Shown in pieces: positions 13,948 to 18,748 of a DNA stretch of 18,748 nucleotides. Under the pieces are notes generated by a model, which saw only the letters and a list, made by a program, of their open reading frames with translations, ran no database searches and was not told the origin of the DNA. The stretch comes from Alterirhizorhabdus sp964247265 (lineage in GTDB: Bacteria > Pseudomonadota > Alphaproteobacteria > Sphingomonadales > Sphingomonadaceae): NCBI GenBank assembly GCA_964247265.1, contig CAXTTS010000046.1, positions 1 to 18,748 on the forward strand. The letters run 5' to 3'. The position numbers and the translations under genes are program-made. Every line of letters starts with the position of its first letter. Position 1 is the stretch's first letter.

Positions 13948-15032
13948 GCCGCCTCCCTCTGCCGTTCGGCATGGGCCTTGAACAGCGCGTCCACCTGCGC
14001 GCCGCGCAGCGTATAGGTATGGTCCGCCAGCACGCGGGCGAGCGCCGCCTGCCCGATCGCCGCCGCACGCTCGGGCGTGAGGGCGGCCATGTGATCGGCG
14101 ACATCCTGCCCGTCGCGCGCGACCAGCACCTCGACATCGGGGGTGAGGAACTGCTCGATCCCCTCCCACGCATCGGTGATGAGGCAGGCGGCGGCGCCGG
14201 CCGCCTCGAACACGCGGGTGGCGGGGGAGAAGCCGACATGGGCCATGCTGTCCCGCGCGACGTTCAGCACCGCCTTGGGCGTGCAGTTGAACGCGTTGTG
14301 CTCGGCGGTGTAGACATGGCCGCGATGGCGCACGTTGCCGGGTATCGCCTTCGTCTCCCAGCCATTGCCGCCGATCAGGAACTGCCGTTCGGGCAGCACG
14401 GCGGCGGGGCGCAGGAAGAATTCCTCCACCCGCGCCTCGCGATCCGGCAGGCGGTTGCCGAGAAAGGCGAGATCGCAGGAGAAACGCTCGTCCGGCGAGA
14501 CCGGGAAATGCGTGGTGGGGTCGAGCGCATTGTAGACGGGGATGCATTCCGCGGCGCCAAAGCCGCGATAGGCGTTCACCACCGGCGGGCCGCCGCCATA
14601 GGTGAGCACCATGTCGATGCCGGGCAGCGCGGCGCGCACCGGATGGGCGGGATCGGCGCGCATCTCGTCCAGCGTGGCGGCGGCATCGACATCCCAGAAG
14701 ATGCGCAGCGCGCCGGGCCGCGCCTGCGCGACGACGCCCTCCAGCAGCTCGCGATCGAACACGCCGACGCCGTTGGCCTTCACCACGATGTCGGCATCGC
14801 CCGCCTCCGCCAGCACGCCGCGCATTGCCGCCTCGGTCGCCGGATAGACCACCGAACGCGCCCATTCCGGCGGATCGATGTCGCGATGCTGCTGCCGGTC
14901 GAACGCGTCGGGCTCGTAGAAGGTGATGTCGTAGCCGCGCGCGGCGAGATCGCGCAGGATGCCGCGATAATAGGTCGCGGCCCCGTTCCAGTAGGACGAT
15001 AAAAGGCTGGAGCCGTAGAAGGCGATCTTCAC
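13944..15032 (-). CDS. CgeB-like glycosyltransferase, second of the tandem triplet
   Basis: A 362-residue paralogue of its neighbours. The N-terminus is MKIAFYGSSLLSSYWNGAA, followed by RDLAARGYDITFYEPD. The C-terminal donor domain has TRVFEAAGAAACLITDAWE, where the usual Cys-Gly before Pro is changed to AAACL, so nucleotide-sugar recognition may differ from its two siblings. Also present: RIFWDVDAAATLDEM and GNRLPDREARVEEFF in the acceptor-side half. Start GTG 15032 forms a GTGA overlap with the gene before and has GAGG 8 nt upstream. It lies between two related genes in one operon, suggesting that three successive sugars are added by related but specialised enzymes. Confidence 0.85.
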   Translation of the reverse strand: MKIAFYGSSLLSSYWNGAATYYRGILRDLAARGYDITFYEPDAFDRQQHRDIDPPEWARSVVYPATEAAMRGVLAEAGDADIVVKANGVGVFDRELLEGVVAQARPGALRIFWDVDAAATLDEMRADPAHPVRAALPGIDMVLTYGGGPPVVNAYRGFGAAECIPVYNALDPTTHFPVSPDERFSCDLAFLGNRLPDREARVEEFFLRPAAVLPERQFLIGGNGWETKAIPGNVRHRGHVYTAEHNAFNCTPKAVLNVARDSMAHVGFSPATRVFEAAGAAACLITDAWEGIEQFLTPDVEVLVARDGQDVADHMAALTPERAAAIGQAALARVLADHTYTLRGAQVDALFKAHAERQREAA

Positions 15033-16147
15033 GCGTCGATCCTCATGTCGGAAGCAGCGGAAACGCCAAGCGTCGCGACGATGGCGAGCAGTTCGTTGAC
15101 GCGGTGGGCGCAGGTGTGGCGGGCGCGGATCGTCTCCAGCCCGCTGTCGACCAGCGCGGCGCGCAACGCCGGATCGGTGGCGAGATCGCGCAGGTGCCGG
15201 GTCATCGCCGCGCTGTCCGGCGCGATCAGATAGTCGATGCCGGGGCGGAACAGATGCTCGGCATCCTCCCACGGCGCGGAGACGAGCGGGATGCCGCAGG
15301 CCAGCGCCTCGAACATGCGGATGGTGGGAATGCCGGGCAGGATCGTGGAATAATATCGGCGCGGCACATGCACCGTGGCGAGATGGCGGGCGAACAGCGC
15401 CGGCGCGCGGGCGTTCGGCGCCCAGCCGCGATAGTGCGCGCCGTGGCGGGCGAGCAGCGCCTTCGCCTCGTCCGGGTAGCGCACGCCATAGATGTCGAGC
15501 GGCAGGCGGGCGGCCTCCGCCGGGCGCAGCAGATAATCCTCTATCTCCTGCGTGCGTTCGCCATCGCCCCAATTGCCGATCCAGACGAGGCCCTCGCGAT
15601 CGCCGTCGCTGGCGGGCGGGTGGAACAGGCGGGTGTCGGCCGCCTCGTGCCAGGTCCACACGCGATCGGCCCAGCCCCAGCGACGATAGACTTCGGACAG
15701 GGTTTCGCCAAAGGCCAGCACGCCATCATAGCCGGACAGATCGAAGGCGCGGATCGCCTCCGGATCGCTGACCGCGCGGTGATGCGTATCGTGGAACAGC
15801 AGGGTGAAGCGCCCCCCGGCCCGCCGCAAGTCGCCGATCGCGGCGACGAGCGCGGGTTTGTTCCATTCGTGGACGATCACCAGCTCGGCATCGTCGACCA
15901 GAGCGGCCGGATCGGCCGCCGGATCGAAGCTTTGCGACGAGAGCTCCGGATAGGCGGCGCGCCACGGGTCGAGGCCGGCATCGCCCGCATCGGCCAACAG
16001 GTTGGCGAGGCTCCAATTGCCGGCCGGCTCCAGTGCGCGCACGTCATGGCCGCGTGAGATCAATTCACGCAGCACGCCGCGCAGGAAGTGGGCGTTGCCG
16101 TGGTTCCAGCAACTTGCCAGCGAATGGGTGAAATAGGCGATCCTCAT
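15029..16147 (-). CDS. CgeB-like glycosyltransferase, first of the tandem triplet
   Basis: A 372-residue GT-B protein. It opens MRIAYFTHSLASCWNHGNA, then RELISRGHDVRALEPAGNW. LLFHDTHHRAV and GNWGDGERTQEIEDYLL occur in the centre. The donor domain has TIRMFEALACGIPLVSAPWE and LFRPGIDYLIA, the usual CgeB/Glyco_trans_1_2 C-terminal pattern. Start ATG 16147 overlaps the GT4 stop (ATGA) and is preceded by GGAAGG at 7 nt. It is the most divergent of the three in its acceptor half. Family is clear, substrate is not. Confidence 0.85.
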   Translation of the reverse strand: MRIAYFTHSLASCWNHGNAHFLRGVLRELISRGHDVRALEPAGNWSLANLLADAGDAGLDPWRAAYPELSSQSFDPAADPAALVDDAELVIVHEWNKPALVAAIGDLRRAGGRFTLLFHDTHHRAVSDPEAIRAFDLSGYDGVLAFGETLSEVYRRWGWADRVWTWHEAADTRLFHPPASDGDREGLVWIGNWGDGERTQEIEDYLLRPAEAARLPLDIYGVRYPDEAKALLARHGAHYRGWAPNARAPALFARHLATVHVPRRYYSTILPGIPTIRMFEALACGIPLVSAPWEDAEHLFRPGIDYLIAPDSAAMTRHLRDLATDPALRAALVDSGLETIRARHTCAHRVNELLAIVATLGVSAASDMRIDA

Positions 16148-17244
16148 GCCGCCGCCTTCCGGCCCGACGGGGCGAGCAGGCCGGTGAACAGCGCATCCAT
16201 GCCCGCCGCCATGCGCGCCGGCGTGTAGCGCGCCGCATGACGCCGGGCGAGATCGCCGCGCGCAAGGCGCATCGGCATGTCGCCCACCAGGGTTTCGATG
16301 GCGGTGGCGAAACCGGCATCGTCGCCGGGATCGACGAACAGCGCCACCCCGTCCCACAGCTCGCGAAAGGTGGGAATATCGGCGAGAATGAGGGGACATC
16401 CGGCGAGCGCCGCCTCCAGCACGGCGAGGCCGAACGGTTCGTAGCGCGCGGCGGAAACGAACACCGGACGGGCGGAGAGGCAACCGGCGATCACCCGCTC
16501 GTCGACCGAACCGAGCGCGTGGAGATGTTCGAGCGTCACCCGCTGCCCGTTCGGGCCGGCGGTCGCCCCGGCGGCCTTGAACGGGACGCCGAGCCTGGCG
16601 GCGGCGCGATCGAGCGTGGCGATATTCTTGCCCTCGTCCCACAGGCGGCCGGCGGTGAAGGCGAAATCGTGCAGCGCGCCCGAAGGCGTGGCCAGCGGGG
16701 TGCGGCCATTGTGGACGACATGCGGCAGCCGCGCGAGCGCGTAGCGGGCGTGGAGCGCGGCGGCGAAGGCGTGGCTCGGCGCGACCGTGGCGTAGGCGGC
16801 GGCGAGGCCGCGCTGCATCAGGGCCGTCTGCCATGCGAAATTGGCCGGCTCAGATTCGCCGCCGCGCACCGCCTGCCACCATGTGCCGACGCAGCTGTGG
16901 GCGACCGCTACCACCGGCATGGCGAAAGCCCCGCCAGCGGCGAAAGCGGGCTGGTTCAGCTGGACGAGATCGGCGCCGTGCGCCTCGGCCAGCCGCGCCA
17001 GCGTAGCGGCCGTCGCCAACACGGCGGCATCGTCCCGCGCCAGCCAGTCGAGCGGCAGGCCGGTCTCGATCAGGGTCACGCCGCCTAATCCGCTCAGCGA
17101 GGCGCGCTGGGCGGAGGAGGGCGGCGGCCCGAGCAGGGCGACGGTGATATCATATCCGCGCGGCGCGAGGGCGCGCGCGAGTTCGCCCGCATATTGCCAG
17201 ACGCCACCCACGCTGTCGGCGGTCAGGAACAGGCGGCGGGTCAC
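16144..17244 (-). CDS. GT4-type glycosyltransferase
   Basis: A 366-residue retaining GT-B glycosyltransferase. It opens with RRLFLTADSVGGVWQYAGEL, the glycine-rich acceptor-side loop common in GT4 enzymes. The donor domain has AARYEPFGLAVLEAALAGCP, containing the E-x7-E motif (Glu269 and Glu277), and LILADIPTFRELW. FTAGRLWDEGKN is the usual linker strand between the two domains. Start GTG 17244 overlaps the stop of the epimerase gene by 4 nt (GTGA); the ribosome-binding site is weak, so coupling is likely. It should act with the CgeB-like enzymes on the same acceptor. Confidence 0.9.
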   Translation of the reverse strand: MTRRLFLTADSVGGVWQYAGELARALAPRGYDITVALLGPPPSSAQRASLSGLGGVTLIETGLPLDWLARDDAAVLATAATLARLAEAHGADLVQLNQPAFAAGGAFAMPVVAVAHSCVGTWWQAVRGGESEPANFAWQTALMQRGLAAAYATVAPSHAFAAALHARYALARLPHVVHNGRTPLATPSGALHDFAFTAGRLWDEGKNIATLDRAAARLGVPFKAAGATAGPNGQRVTLEHLHALGSVDERVIAGCLSARPVFVSAARYEPFGLAVLEAALAGCPLILADIPTFRELWDGVALFVDPGDDAGFATAIETLVGDMPMRLARGDLARRHAARYTPARMAAGMDALFTGLLAPSGRKAAA

Positions 17245-18317
17245 GCGGCGGCGACCGCCTGCTGGAGGATCGGCATGTTGATGCCGCGTTCCGCCGCCAG
17301 CCAGCGCGCGAGCGTTGCAACGCCGCTTTGCCAATCGACCTTCGGCGGCAGGCCGAGCGCTGTCTCCGCCGCGCGCGTATCGGCGACGAAATAGCGCTGG
17401 TCGCCCGCCCGCCAGTCGGAGAAGGAGAGGTCCACGTCGCGGCCGATCAGCGTGGCGATATAGCCGAGCAGCAGCCGCAGGCTCACCGCATTGTCCGCCC
17501 CGCCACCGAGATTGAACGCCTGCCCGGCGATCGCATCGATGTTGCGCCAGGCGGCGAGATAGGCGCCGACCGCATCGGACACGTCGAGAATGTCGCGCAC
17601 CTGATGGCCGTCGCCGTAGAGCGTGATCGGCCGGCCTTCCAGCGCGCGGATCAGGAAATGGGCGACCCAGCCCTGATCCTCCGTACCCATCTGACGCTGG
17701 CCGTAGATGCAGCTCATCCGCAGCACGGCGGTGCGCAGGCCGAAGCTGCGCGCGTAATCGAGGACATATTGATCGGCCGCTCCCTTGGAGCAGCCATACG
17801 GCGTGTGAAAATCGAGCGGCCGCGCCTCGCCGATGCCATGCGCGCGGATCGCGGGGTCGGCGGGGCGATAGGCCTCGTCCTCCAGCACGAAATCCACGTC
17901 CGCCAGATCGCCATACACCTTGTTGGTCGAGGCGAAGACCAGCGGGGTTTCGGGCGCGCGGGTGCGCAGCGCCTCCAGCAAACCGAGCGTGCTGGCGATG
18001 TTGACCGCGAAATCCTCGCGCGGATCGACCAGGCTGGTGGTGACGGCCACCTGAGCCGCCATGTGGAACACGACCTTCGCGCGCGCGGCGGCATCGGCCA
18101 GCCGTGGCTCGTCGCGTATGTCGGCGACGATCGGCTCGATCAGGTCGCCATACCGGCCGATCAGCCAGTCGAGATTGGCGCGCACCCCGGCGCGGGTGAG
18201 CGCATCGTAGACGATGACGCGGTGCCCCTCGCCCGCCAAGCGATCCGCCAGGTTCGAGCCGATGAAGCCGGCGCCGCCAGTGACGAGGACGGGGCGCGGA
18301 TCGTCCGCACCCGTCAT
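17241..18317 (-). CDS. CDP-paratose 2-epimerase-like nucleotide-sugar SDR
   Basis: A 358-residue extended SDR. The NAD motif is TGGAGFIGSN (13-22). HMAAQVAVTTSLVDPREDF (85-103), STNKVYG (130-136), and HTPYGCSKGAADQYVLDYAR with Tyr174 and Lys178 are the hallmark of the CDP-paratose 2-epimerase (RfbE, CDP-tyvelose synthesis) group. MSCIYGQRQMGTEDQGWVAHF follows, also typical. Many distant homologues of this group sit in other glycan clusters and their substrates are not known, so I do not assign CDP-tyvelose. No other CDP-paratose genes are visible. Start ATG 18317 overlaps the preceding stop (ATGA), with GAGGGG 9 nt upstream. Confidence 0.85.
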   Translation of the reverse strand: MTGADDPRPVLVTGGAGFIGSNLADRLAGEGHRVIVYDALTRAGVRANLDWLIGRYGDLIEPIVADIRDEPRLADAAARAKVVFHMAAQVAVTTSLVDPREDFAVNIASTLGLLEALRTRAPETPLVFASTNKVYGDLADVDFVLEDEAYRPADPAIRAHGIGEARPLDFHTPYGCSKGAADQYVLDYARSFGLRTAVLRMSCIYGQRQMGTEDQGWVAHFLIRALEGRPITLYGDGHQVRDILDVSDAVGAYLAAWRNIDAIAGQAFNLGGGADNAVSLRLLLGYIATLIGRDVDLSFSDWRAGDQRYFVADTRAAETALGLPPKVDWQSGVATLARWLAAERGINMPILQQAVAAA

Positions 18318-18748
18318 GCGACGAGGCCCCTCGTCTCCAGCTCGGCGCGCATCTGCTCGACGCGGTCCTTGGCGGTCTGCCGCGCCACCCATTCGGCGAG
18401 TTCGGCAAGGCCGGACTGGAAATCCTGCCGCGCGGAGAAGCCGAGCTTGTCGGCCGCGAACGACGTGTCGCAGAAGCAGTGGCGGATATCGCCGATGCGC
18501 GCCTTGCCGACGATCTGTGGCGCGATGTCGTTCTTGCCCATCGCGCGGGCCAATTCGGTCGCCACCTCGGTGACGGAGCGGTCCTTGCCGGAGCCGATGT
18601 TGAACGTGCCGCCCGCTGCCTGCGGCAGCACCAGCGCATCGGCGAAGGCACGCGCCACGTCCGTCACATGGACGAAATCGCGGCGCTGCTCGCCATCCTC
18701 GAAGATCATCGGCTGCTGGCCGTTGAGCAGCCGCGAGGCGAAGATCGC
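18314..18748 (-). CDS. NAD-dependent epimerase/dehydratase, C-terminal 144 residues only
   Basis: The gene enters from the right edge, so the Rossmann half and start codon are not visible. The remaining part has GEQRRDFVHVTDVARAFADA and TFNIGSGKDRSVTEVA, characteristic of the C-terminal half of UDP-glucose 4-epimerase/dTDP-glucose 4,6-dehydratase-type SDRs. A C-terminal helix (VARQTAKDRVEQMRAELETR) closes the protein. The stop overlaps the next gene by 4 nt. With the two complete SDRs downstream, the operon has at least three nucleotide-sugar modifying enzymes of this class. Confidence 0.82.
   Translation of the reverse strand, partial: AIFASRLLNGQQPMIFEDGEQRRDFVHVTDVARAFADALVLPQAAGGTFNIGSGKDRSVTEVATELARAMGKNDIAPQIVGKARIGDIRHCFCDTSFAADKLGFSARQDFQSGLAELAEWVARQTAKDRVEQMRAELETRGLVA

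Overview
The window is about 18.7 kb of high-GC DNA. Its codon use, frequent GCGATCGC-like words and gene families (protealysin with emfourin, fused Wzc-type kinases) suggest an alphaproteobacterium, most likely a sphingomonad. This placement is inferred from gene content and composition only. Nearly every base is coding, and no stretch over 300 bases lacks a gene. No tRNA, rRNA, insertion sequence, prophage or CRISPR array was recognised.

Left part (1-6305): a minus-strand group holds a PPP-family phosphatase overlapping a downstream frame cut by the window edge, then (moving right) a predicted outer-membrane beta-barrel and a large polysaccharide co-polymerase fused to a Wzc-type BY-kinase domain. 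A second, shorter co-polymerase/BY-kinase is transcribed divergently from a 230-bp region. Only the second has a C-terminal tyrosine cluster. The frame at 1-531 looks chimeric: an unknown membrane-anchored N-terminus runs straight into the middle of an acyl-CoA synthetase-like sequence.

Middle (6318-9829): a protealysin-type M4 metalloprotease is paired with its emfourin inhibitor. A membrane-anchored PilZ protein is divergent from them. A Nramp-superfamily transporter with a non-canonical metal-site motif converges on the PilZ gene.

Right part (8522 to beyond 18748): one tightly packed minus-strand operon. From upstream to downstream it encodes a truncated NAD-dependent epimerase/dehydratase, a CDP-paratose 2-epimerase-like SDR, a GT4 glycosyltransferase, three tandem CgeB-like glycosyltransferases, a UDP-xylose synthase-like decarboxylase, a zinc-type dehydrogenase, a Gfo/Idh/MocA oxidoreductase and the Nramp protein. 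Five successive junctions are 4-nt ATGA/GTGA overlaps. This looks like a pathway that makes unusual nucleotide sugars, including probably UDP-xylose, and adds them with at least four glycosyltransferases. Its product cannot be named from the sequence. It is the best candidate here for an undescribed system. The neighbouring co-polymerase kinases and PilZ protein suggest a cell-surface or exported glycan, but a functional link is inference.
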